Assembly: GCA_963966185.1 (NCBI GenBank)
Contig: CAWZYM010000388.1
Coordinates: 372,001-436,000, forward strand
Direction of reading: 5' to 3'
DNA: 64,000 bases
Source of the DNA: Rhabditoides inermis
Lineage: Eukaryota; Nematoda; Chromadorea; Rhabditida; Rhabditidae
The notes under the pieces were generated by a model that saw nothing but the letters and a program-made list of their open reading frames with translations, did no database searches and was not told the DNA's origin. Made by a program: the position numbers and the translations under genes. Shown in pieces: positions 26,394-36,600 of this stretch (within the stretch, counting starts at the first letter, position 1; the number at the start of each line of letters is the position of its first letter).

Positions 26394-26399
26394 AATAAA
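26394..26399 (+). terminator. Poly(A) signal of the small basic-protein gene
   Basis: AATAAA 49 bases after the TAA stop at 26343-26345. Confidence 0.6.
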
Positions 26400-26410
26400 A
26401 CAATTGTATG

Positions 26411-26490
26411 TGTTAAATGTATTAAATGCGTTATTATATGTTTATGTATATGTTAAATGTATTAAATGTGTCATTATATGTTTATGATAT
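26411..26490. repeat. Two tandem 40-base repeats
   Basis: The unit beginning TGTTAAATGTATTAAATG occurs at 26411 and again at 26451, with a few substitutions (GCGTTATT versus GTGTCATT). It lies just past the poly(A) signal of the upstream gene. Confidence 0.85.
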
Positions 26491-27050
26491 ATCTTATATA
26501 ACGTGTAAAATTCTTGAAAACAACCTCCGCTATAAGTTGATGTCTTTTTGTTTTTGTTTTTATTCGAAGAAACAATTTTCGTTTAGAGTTGGAATGGATG
26601 AGTTTCGAGTAGTGACTTTTAGTAATCAGTATGCATGAACAAAGAGAGATTCTGTCCAGTGTGAATGACATTTTCTCCTAACGTGGAAGAAAGGAACTAC
26701 ATGCGGTTTTAATTATGTATGTTCACTCCAATGATTACTGTTTTAAATATGTTAAAATCAAATAACTTCAATATTACAATATGTAGAATACATCGAAAAA
26801 ATCTCAAAACTGAAAACCCTTCAAAAATTATTTGAAATACCGCCAAAGCTTATGGCACCATTGCGAACTAAAACCACATGACCTGCACATCATAACTGAT
26901 ATTCGCGTTGTCGATCAATGTTTATGTTTTTTTTTAACGATTGTTTTCGTTTGTTTAGTTATTTTAATGTAACCATCATATTGATTTTTATAAGATTGTT
27001 GTAAACATATATAACGTGGGTGTATTGTTTGTGACATTTGAGGTTTCGTC
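26491..27050. other. Intergenic region before the Utp12-domain gene
   Basis: 560 bases of AT-rich DNA with no recognised exon. It should contain the promoter of the Utp12-domain gene. Confidence 0.4.
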
Positions 27051-28999
27051 ATGGTTTCGAAATATATGATGAGATTTCAGTAAGTATTGTCCGACTTGTG
27101 GTTTGTTGATTCCTTCATAAATGTGTTTTTCAGACGGGTATTGATAATGGTTCAAAGGAAATCGAAAGGCTCCGTCGCTACTCCGCAGCGCAACACGAAC
27201 AAGTCGCCGAAGGTAAGCAGTGCCAGTGAGATCGAAACATCACTTCTTTTCTTTTTTTAAAGAGTAATGGTAAGCCTTCTCCGCTCGTAAACGGCTCGGC
27301 TAAGGAAGTCGAGGTGAAGAAGATCGACGACGTGGATATGAAGGCTGTGGCCACCCCGCTGAACGGCTCAGCTAAGAAAGCTTCTTCGAACACTCCTCTG
27401 AAAACGCTCAAGGCTCGACTCGAGTGAGTTTGCATATTTGTTCTCACATTAATTATTTGTAATGATTTTAATATTTGTAGTGAATCTGGTAATGCTTCGC
27501 CGAAGAATGTGAAGTCTGTCGAGGAGAAGAAGCCTGAGAAGCCCGCTATTACTTCGAGGTACAATTTTAATAGTTTTTTCTCTATTTTCTACGTCTGTTT
27601 ATTCTTGTATTGTTAAATCAATGTTGTGTAGGCCCGCTTCTGGTGATTCGATGGCAGTGCAGCTTACTCAGGGAATTATGGCCAATGACGCTGCCAAGCT
27701 CGATACCGTGCTTGCCGAAACTAACCTCAACGTCATACAGGTATGTACTTTTCGCAGCTTCATGTTTTCGTTATTTAACAATACTGATTATCCAAATTAG
27801 GCGACCCTATCTGATCTTCAAGTGTGTCACGTTGTCCCTCTTCTGAAGGCTATTGAGAGACGTCTCCGGGATAGGAGCATGATCGAGTAAGTATCTTGTT
27901 TTCTCTCTCTCTCTTGACTTTATACATTAATTATTTTAGCGTGCGATCGTGGATTCGCTGGGCGCAGTGCACCTTCTCTGCTCATATGAGCTATCTCGTT
28001 TCGGTAAATTAATTTGGCATTCATAGTGCAAAGGTTTTCTCTCTCAGTTGACTAATGTGGAGGAGGAGTTGGGTTCGCTGTTGGAGTGGATGCGAGCCCG
28101 TGCCGGACACATGCAGAGACTGATGGCTCTCCATGGAAAGCTCTCTGTTCTCGTTGAGCAGATCGAGAGGAGGACCAACACTGCCGTCGACTCAATGCCT
28201 CAGCCCATCATGGTCTTTAACAACGGCATGTTAATTTTAATACACATAATCACTTTCACATGCATTTTTTTCCCTATATTCAGATGAATCGGAGGCTTCA
28301 TCGGACGACGATATGTCTTCGATCGGTTCGGATGAGGAGGGCGGTACTTCTGATGAGGAGGACTGGTGGGATGAGGGCGATATCGGAGGAGGAGAAGAAG
28401 ACTATGACGACGACGATGATGATGGTCAGTTTAGTGGATCTCTGAAACGCGTTTCCCCTTCAATCGATGGCTCTTTGCTGCAGGCTGCAACATCGTATCC
28501 GCATGCGAATATTAGGCGTGTTAGGTTTTCTAGAATCGGTATTGGTTTAGGAGAGTGGGAAACTGAAAAAGGAGAGATTCAGGTTCGATCCCGCATGGTT
28601 AGAGCGAGCGCCGCATCGTATAATCTAGGTGAAGTACGAATCCGCATTTGTTCCTTTCTCTTTTTTCTCGATTGCCGAACTCTGGACAGAGAGAAGAGTA
28701 CTGTAAGAAGAGAATGGGAGAAATTTTTGATTATAGTATGCTGTGTGCGCAGCGCAGTTAAAACTAGGTTAGCTACGTCGCAGAGATTGTTGCGATTGCG
28801 TGGGTTTTCAGTGTGAAGTGGATTTTGGGAAAGATGAAATTGGGTCTACTATGTCGAGTGTTTTCTCAAGATTTCAAAACCTATTTCAGAGTCGGACGAC
28901 GACGATGAGATGCCCACGAAGAGGAAGTTTGTGGAGGGAGATGCCGATAGCGACGACGACTCCGAGGAGGGAGATGACGACGATATGGAGGTCGGATAA
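27051..28999 (+). CDS. Utp12-domain protein (WDR43/UTP5 C-terminal-like, no WD40 repeats)
   Basis: The central 110 or so residues match the Utp12 domain of t-UTP/SSU-processome proteins: VQLTQGIMANDAAKLDTVLA, LSDLQVCHVVPLLKAIERRL, VRSWIRWAQCTFSAHMSYLV, LLEWMRARAGHMQRLMALHG. The resemblance is closest to the end of WDR43/UTP5, which acts in nucleolar pre-rRNA transcription and early 18S processing. N-terminal to it is a Lys/Ser/Pro-rich segment with two near-copies of LNGSAK; C-terminal is a long Asp/Glu tail (GDEEGG/EEDYDDDDDD types). The beta-propeller that WDR43 carries is absent upstream. The start is ATG 27051, spliced in frame to a second exon that has its own ATG at 27147 (MVQRKSKGS). 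One intron, 28425-28889, is far longer than the others. Confidence 0.78.
28425..28889 (+). other. Long intron with Pol III box A/B-like motifs
   Basis: A 465-base intron in the acidic tail of the Utp12 gene. It contains TGGTTTAGGAG (28543-28553), which fits box A TRGYNNARNNG; GGTTCGATCCC (28582-28592), which fits box B GWTCRANNC; and a T6 run about 70 bases further on. No tRNA fold is possible: the acceptor and most of the T stem do not pair. A tRNA-derived SINE or decayed tRNA is possible. No C/D or H/ACA snoRNA could be shown. Confidence 0.3.
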
Positions 29000-29590
29000 C
29001 TTACCGAGGGCCTCTCGCAACCCAGCCCTGTTATACTCTTGCAAGTTTCCCACTCTCTGTAGACTATTCTCTGTTGTTAGTTGTTATTCCCATATTTTGA
29101 ATACATTATGTTAGCTTGTTATGGTCCTCTTTTATGAGAACCACTGGTTACTGTAGAGTTCGCAGTTGTGTTGATGTTGTTTGTTGCCGATAAATGACTT
29201 GCAAAAATCGTTGCATTGGGGAGGGGAGGAGAGAACAGTCGGCATTGGAGGATTAGTAGTATTGCCTAGGAGATTCATATGGATGATATCGGCACACAAA
29301 TATAAGGGATGGCCGGGAGGCGGCGATCCGCTGTGTGCAATTTCGGTTTTCGCAATTATATGCGGGATAGTTTCGGGCGGGTCGGCCTTGGCTAGCTATG
29401 CTATGCGAGAGAGCGCGCATTCTATAGAATGCAGCACTAATTTTAGGCGGCCTCTCATTGTAGGAGAGAGAAGGAAGATGTGGGTTTTGGGCGGTACAGG
29501 TTTTGAATCGACGCATTTTCCGCGATATTGGCGCGATCCGCCTAGTTTGCACGTGTTTGTTGTTGCGTGTGCTGACTGTGGATTGTTTGG
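29000..29590. other. Intergenic region between the Utp12 and BED-finger genes
   Basis: 590 bases without an exon that joins to either neighbour. Reading is open on the plus strand over part of it, but the peptide resembles no family. TTAGG/CTAGG words recur here and in the following intron. Confidence 0.4.
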
Positions 29591-30921
29591 ATGTCGACTT
29601 CATGCGGATCTGCCCTCGCCCCCGCACCCAATGTACCCAATCCACGAAACGCCGGAAGGAAAAAGAGCAATCCGGTGAGTGCGACGTTATTATTTTTGTT
29701 TATTTGTTCGGTTATTACTTCCTTCTTTTTGTTGTTTTCAAATGTATTCCGGAAGTTTTGTGATACTATCTGTCGTTGGTAGTGTTTGTATGTTGTTCTT
29801 AATGTGTCGATTGACGTATGTCTCGATAGGCTCTCGGGTTCTATTTCTATTAGGCTACTATGTAAGCATGCATTTGGGATTCGAAATGTCTTAGCAAGTA
29901 TTAGAGAGCACCGCAATTGTGAAATCATTATCAGTTGCGGCAATGTAGTGGAAATGCAGGTTAGGATTAGGATTACTTGCCGCTACTCGGGCTCGGGATG
30001 TGTTATGAGAGCATTTGTCGATTTCTTCCTTCTCTCTCGTCATGCCATGAAAATTCGCGAAAGCGCGTTTTAGGATAGGTTTGTGTTCGTGACGATACGA
30101 GATGTGTGGGTGAGATACCGGTGGTGTGGTGGGAGATGAATGTTAGTGATAGCTTGGAAGTACTGTAATCGGAGGGCATGTGATTGGGAGATGGAGGAGG
30201 GGAAGAAAGAATTGTAGACAGATGAGCGGATGAGCATTCGAAATGAAATGGGAATTGCCGCGAGTTTCTTGCATTCTCATCGATCCACAGATTACACGCC
30301 ACACTCTAGCTCCTGTCACCCCCAACATCCATCATTACAGAATTGTCTTGCAAGATTTCAGGATAGCTTATTTGGATGTAGGTAGCGCGCGTGCCGCCCG
30401 TGTACAAGGGTCGAGGGATGATTGCGTTGTTATAGGTATGGGAGTTCTTCACTGATCTGAGGCAGCATGGTCTGGCAGGAGTGAGATGCCGGTTCTGCCA
30501 CTGGGTCACCAACGATCGAAGCCCCACCACTATGAAGTTCCATCTCAAGAGGTTGGGGAGAGGAAAAGGGAGAAGAGCAAAGACATGTTCAATGTAGGAA
30601 GCACGACACTGGACCCGGTGGGCTATGGGCGATTTGCGAAGAGAAGATCAACCAGCAACCTCCGGTCAACTATGCGCCCAGGAAGAAGGCTGTGGTGGGT
30701 TGGGAGACGGGAACGGGAACTGTAAGGGATGGGGAATGATGAGGAGAGGAGTTTCATATTATGTCGAACGTGAATTTCAGCAGTCTCCTTGTGAGCGGAG
30801 CGCACAACAGGCTCGCATGCCATGGTCAGATGGAATGCAGCACAGCCAGTTACTAGCTAACATGCTCGGAATAGCTGCACATAACATGGGTCAGTTTATA
30901 CAATTCACATATTATCGTTGA
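29591..30921 (+). CDS. BED-type zinc-finger exons
   Basis: Exon 1 (29591-29674, MSTSCGSALAPAPNVPNP...RKKSNP) joins in phase over a 761-base intron to VWEFFTDLRQHGLAGVRCRF from 30436. The following exon completes a BED finger: C-x2-C (RCRFC) and, spanning a short intron, H-x4-H (FHLKRKHD), with the typical aromatic start VWEFF. BED fingers bind DNA and derive from hAT-type transposases. Next come INQQPPVNYAPRKKAVV and an exon with HSQLLANMLGIAAHNM. If the last donor is not used, translation stops at about 30921. Otherwise the gene continues into the FLYWCH-like exons from 31274, but no linking exon gave a consistent phase. No transposase or dimerisation domain follows. Confidence 0.65.
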
Positions 30922-31273
30922 TTAAACGTTCTGTTATCTTACATTGGAAGCTGCTGACAGAGAAGAATTTTATTTGTTGTTTATTGCTCGGTCTGATATA
31001 GTCTTTCACACAATTTCCCACATAGTCCTCACTCGTCGCACTCATTCGGAGAACGGTGTGATATGCGATGATCTCTCCTCTCCCCTCCCTCTCCCGTATG
31101 CGGTGCGTAGCTGCTCTCGCTTTCGTTGATGTGGGACCGGAATCCGCCGCCCGGCTGAGACTGCGGCTCGCCCCCGCTAGAGAGACAGACAGAGACACGC
31201 CCCGCTACCAGTACACTCGTACGTCATTCCTGATTTCTGATCTGTCACTCGTCCGTGTGTATTGATCGGGAGG

Positions 31274-32955
31274 ATGCTGATCGAGCGTCGTGGAGCGACG
31301 GAGCTGCGCGGGCGGCGGCAGTCTATCCAGTGGACGTGTCTGGGAGTGTTCGGCAGTGAGGATGAGATGCGCACAGTGCGCGAGAGAGAGAAGGTACGCG
31401 CCACGCATCCACACTCTCTCATCGCAAGTGCAGGTGTCGAAGCGAAAGACGGACTCGCTCAAGACCGGTGTGAAGGTGACGTACCGATGCAACTCGTGGA
31501 AGAGGACCCGCTGCGGGTTCCAGATGTACGCCATGTACTCGCCAGGAGGAAAGGTGTGAGGAAGGTTCAGAAGACTCGTGATCGTGACAGTTCATCTGGC
31601 AGATCTCTCTGTACCAATCGGGCCACCACGACCACTCCATCAACTGTTCCGCTTATCTGGAGGGCCTTCGAGGACTGAGGCTCAAGAGACAGCGTGACAG
31701 GATGTGCACCATGCCTCGTATGAAAATTCTTAAACGAATGCCAGGCCTATATTGTTGTACTCACTGTTCAGATCAAAACTTGATTTTGCTTTCAGTGAGC
31801 GGTCTGGGCCAGGAAGATTTCTTTTCGCAACTCATGCAGCAGGCTGCTGGACTCAATGCCAATGAAGAGGTTAGTATGTCTGACGACATATGTCTGTCGT
31901 ATCGGGATATGATGATATGTGATGTTCGTTGCTGCCTGCAACATTGTGGATATGTGTGTCTTCTTCGGGACAAACTGGTTCTGTTGGTTTAGTATGTTGT
32001 TATGTGTGGGGAGTATATGCAATGGGGTGCTATAACGGGAGAAGCGAAAGAGTGGGCGAAAGAGTGTGTGATGTGGCGAGAGCGCAGCGCGGGATGAGAT
32101 GGGGGTCTCGCCCCTTCCCCTTCCTCTGCGTCTGAGATGACGGCAGATTGCAAACCGGTTGAAGAGGTTACAAGTAACGAGGAGTTGTGTCATTATAGCG
32201 TGGGGCTAGTGAGGAACGGTATCTCAAGTGTGGGGATTACCTCTCTAGTAAGAAAAGTAAGCGGATTCGAGGGAGGAGATATCGATGGATAAACGTGACT
32301 CACTCGCTTACCGTGTGACTTTATGTTTGTTCAGAAGCCGATGCCTATGGAAGACACCCCCGTTTTCAATCCCGTAGAAGCCATGGCCATGTTCTTCCCC
32401 AAGATAGAGGTGCGAGTCTCTCTCATACTTTCTCTCTCTCCCACTCACTCACTCACTCAGTGCCTGTTTCTTCCCCCTATATATATTTTTTTATATTTTT
32501 CTCTTTATATTTTGCTCTAGATGCCGTGTGCGAAATCGGATGAGAAGCGTATTGATGTGGACGATAGCCATGGCAGTGGTAGTGAGGAGCGGGAAGAGGA
32601 GGACAGTCCAGCTAGAGAGGACACTGCCACTCGATCCAGCAGTGGAGACGACTTCAGCCTGGCTGATGGAGCCAGCATCGCCAGCCTCCTTCAGGTTCCA
32701 CGTTCGCCCGTTTCCCTCTTACACCAGCAAATTCAGATCGCCGCTGAATCCGACCTCACATTCACATTCAATTCCCGCCAGAACACGGTCTACTGCTTCT
32801 CCAGCAACAAGAAGCCGGTAAGAGGAGATATAGATATAGAGAGATGGAGGGAAAGAGAGGGAAAGATAATATCGTGTTGCAGGATCACCAGGTGCAGTTC
32901 ACAGACGAGGGCGAGGATATTCGGGTGGTGCAGAAGGTGGGAGAGAAGGAGGTGA

Positions 32956-33028
<73 letters not shown>

Positions 33029-33153
33029 TGAGATCCTTCTCCTTTCCTCCGTATAACTCTGTTGTTCAGGTGAGCAGCGAGGCATGGCGTAAGTCTGACT
33101 GGCAGCAGTTTTGCTGGGCTGTACGCGGTACCTGCACTCACTTCCTCAAATAG
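31274..33153 (+). CDS. FLYWCH/WRKY-like zinc-binding protein, possibly the continuation of the BED gene
   Basis: Exons joined in frame give MLIERRGATELRGRRQSIQW, FGSEDEMRTVREREK, then a zinc-binding core: VTYRCNSWKRTRCGFQMYAM, a short intron, and ISLYQSGHHDHSINCSAYLE. Spaced Cys-Cys followed by H-D-H with a flanking aromatic fits the FLYWCH/WRKY-GCM1 type of DNA-binding finger. After it come GLGQEDFFSQLMQQAAGLNA, an acidic Ser-rich stretch, and FTFNSRQNTVYCFSSNKKP. The C-terminus is WRKSDWQQFCWAVRGTCTHF, stopping at 33151-33153. The ATG at 31274 follows GGGAG, only a weak acceptor, so the true 5' end may lie in the BED exons upstream. Likely a nuclear DNA-binding regulator; target unknown. 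One intron is mostly a (TA)n tract. Confidence 0.62.
32957..33026. repeat. (TA)35 microsatellite in an intron
   Basis: 70 bases of uninterrupted TA directly after the GTGAG donor of the intron before the last exon. Confidence 0.97.
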
Positions 33154-33637
33154 TTTATTCAACCCACATTTGTGTGTAAGTATTCTGATGTTTCATATGT
33201 TTAGAATATTTATCGAGTTTCTCTAGTTCTTTTGGATTGGTAATGTTTGTGTGATATTTTTTTACGCCGGTGCAGATAACTATACTATTTATTCGGTCCC
33301 ATCTTCCCGCTGATGAAATTGATATCGAGATTATATACCTCTATTGATAAATAAATGATCTCTTCATTTTTTCAAAGAAAATACAATATACCAGTATTTT
33401 TAAATGAATAAAATACAATTCATTACCGGTCATTCGTTGATTTTGTGCACACATTGCCGTTAAACGCGGCTAGGCCCCGCCCACAATCAGATGATCGCGT
33501 TTGAATGTTTTGAATGTTTTTGTTTCATCAGTTCTTATTGTTTGTCGACGTATACTGGATTTTTTTGAGGTTATACAGAATTCTATGCTACATTAATTCA
33601 TTGTTTATACTTCGAAGACGAAAATAAGCAGCTATCA
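33154..33637. other. Intergenic region before the ARID4-like gene
   Basis: About 480 bases. An AATAAA at 33350-33355 probably ends the upstream gene. The remainder is AT-rich and should include the promoter of the ARID4-like gene, whose ATG is at 33638. Confidence 0.5.
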
Positions 33638-36600
33638 ATGCAGGTAAGCTGCGTGTTTTGGATATGGATGTTGTTTGGGTTCATGACGGCGGGCGGCAAT
33701 AGCCAACATTCTAACATAAAATATAATTGAATGATAGAAACCTGCTAAGGGTAACTTATAACTTACATATATGTACTTTTTAGTCAGATGATCCACCAGT
33801 GTTGGCGGTGGGTACTGAGGTTAGCGCCAAGTTCAAAGGCGCCTTCTGCGAGGCCAAAGTGAAGAAGGTCAGCCCACGCGCCATAAAGATCAAGGTACGC
33901 TAAAACAATCTGTGGTTCGCTTAATTGTTTTGCCGTTCAGTGTACGCTGAAGGAGTCTCCGTTCGGGGTGGTGTTTGTGGAGGAGAAAGATGTGAAGAGC
34001 GGCACGATCGGCCTGAACGAGATGGTGGAGGTGGCTGTGGGGAAGACGACCGCCCGCGCCCAGATCAACCATATCAAGGACCAGAGCCAGTACTTTGTCG
34101 GTGAGTACACCGAGCTGCTTTAGAAAAGAATATCAACTTTGTAAACGTTTTTGACGCAACTGTTGCAGTGTTCAACGACGGCGACGAAAAGCAGCTCCGC
34201 CGCACGCAGCTCTGTCTCAAGGTTAGCTTATTGTAACATCACACTTTGCATACTTTATAATACGCACGTGTAATTTTGTAGGGTGCGAAACACTTCGACG
34301 CAGCAGTGAACCTGGACGCTCTTCCCCTGTACAATCCCGAGCAGTTCGGAACGCCTGTCCTCGGAGGGCAGAAGGGATCCGTTAAGTGAGTACATACCAC
34401 TTCTACACGTATTCATTTTCATTTTGCCATTGTTCAGGCGAAAAGCACATCGTTCTCGCCGCGAGTCATCAGGAGATGAGGGGCCTTCTACTTCATCTAC
34501 GCCCACTCGGTCGGCGACAAGGAAGAAGAAAAAGGAGAAGGAACAAGAGAAGGAGGACGAAGAGGAGGACGACAGCGATGAAGACGAGGTACGTGATTTA
34601 TTACACGTTTCATTGTAAATTGATGGTTTTCAGCCGCCGAAGCGCGAGAAGCGTGCGGCGGCGAATGCAGCGAGTTCTTCGATAGCGATGGCGGCGGGTC
34701 CGACGGACGAGGAGACGACAGAGCTGAGCGACGACGGCGCGAGTGGGAGCAGCGCCAGCAGCCTCGACAGACACAAGGAGAAGGAACGAAAGAGGAAAGA
34801 CGACAAGGAGGAGAAGACGGACAAGAAAGAGGGCAAGGAAAAGGAAGGAAAGCCTGAGCGGAAACGCGATGGACCCACGCCCGGCACTGCCATCTGCGTC
34901 TACGAGGACAGTGGGCAGAAGGTACATATATTTTGTAGATACATTTCACCATGTTATTGTTCTCAGGGCAAGTGGTTCCCTGCCGTTGTCGTGTCTTTGG
35001 GTGCGTACCGTGCGAGTGGCCGCGTCAAGGCTGACGATGCCAAGGACAAGGCCAAGAAGGACAAGCACATCCCCGTGCGCAGCTTCCAAAACGGAAAATA
35101 GTGAGTCTCTTCACGGTTTGATTGGTTGTGATGCGGATGGTTTAGTTCGATGGTGGACGCGTCTCTGATGGGCCCGTGGTCTTCGCACTCTCGACGCTCG
35201 CCCGAACCGCTCAGCACCGCCCTCAAGAACGCCGTCGAGCGCGCCGTCGCCTGGAATGGAAAGGGTACGTGTTCATGTCTTCACTTGGATATCCATATGT
35301 GCATTGTAGGTATACTTCCTCCCGGCTGGGAGCGTGCCGAGATCATAACGGATAAGGCGGATAAAGAGAAGGAGAAGAAAGCGGGCGGTGGGGAGAAGAA
35401 GGGGAAGAAGGAGGACGAGAAGAAGAAGGCGGCCGCCGCAGCAGCTGCCGAGCAGTCGTCTTCTTCGTCGTCTTCGGAGGAGGAGGGCGACGAGGAGACG
35501 GACGACAACGGGGAGAAGAACGTGTTCACCGCCTACCTCTATCAGTACCACGAGGAGCGAGGCACTCCCATCAACAAGGGCCCTGTTCTTGGAGGCAAGG
35601 AGCTCGACATGTACCGCTTCTACAAGGTACTTTTTGTTCGAATTTGTGCATATGAATGAAACGAAAAGTGTTACAAAATCAAATTGCATTGCAGATTGTG
35701 CAGATGTATGGTGGATACAAGCGTGCGACGGAGCACCGCAAGTGGCGTCGTGTGATGCAGCGCATGAAACTCGACGGAGCCCCGGGAGCCACACCAATCA
35801 CTGTTCGGAAGGCATACGACAGGTGAGAGGATGGTTTACCATTTTGGTGTTTCATTCATTCCACGATTGAGGTAAATAATATGTTGGTGATGTTGTAGGT
35901 ACCTGTCGATGTTCATTCCGTTCTACAAACGTCTGGGATGGCAGATGGACGATCTGTCGAGCACTGCTGCGACGAGCAGCCGGAAGGCGCGAATCAGGGC
36001 AGTCGAGGAACCAAAGAGCAGGCGCAAGTCGTCTGCGGGAGACAAGGACAAGAAGAAGGAGAAGGGCGAAGAGGACAAGAAGGAAGAGAAGGAGAAGACG
36101 GCAGAGAAGGCGGGCGGCGAGAGGAGGGAGGAAATGCTCAAGAGGGAAAGGTTCGCCATTCATCTAACTGTTTTGTAGTTTGTTTTTTTAGTGCTGTGGA
36201 GGCGGGTCGCGTGGCATCTGCTTCGCCGGCTCGCTCGACGAGTTCAGTGGCTAGCAGACAGGAAAAGGAGGGAAGGGAGAAGAGGACCACTGCACTCACT
36301 GCCGCCGCCGCGCATGCCGCCGTCGACAAAAAAGAGAAAGTGAGGGTCACTTGAGCTGTTCAATATTGTATTGGTGTTATAGGCGCCGACTCCAGTGTCA
36401 AAACTGAAGCGCGACACGGATTCTCCTTCGAAGAGAGAGAGGAGGAGGACGGAGAGCGAGTCGACTGCGGGATTAGACGGGGAAGGATCGGAGAGGGGAA
36501 AGCGGAAGGAGAAGAAGAAGGAGGACAGGGTGGAGAAGGCGGCGGTGCCTGCCGTTGTCAAGAAGGAGGAGCCGAAGGAAGAGGAAAAGACGAAGAAGAA

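Noticed and set aside
28535..28610. Possible tRNA gene
   Set aside because: Box A and B words are present, but acceptor and T-stem pairing fail, so it is reported only as Pol III-like motifs.
29181..29678. 165-codon plus-strand open frame with a hydrophobic stretch
   Set aside because: Not similar to any family, and it overlaps the start exon of the BED-finger gene in another frame.
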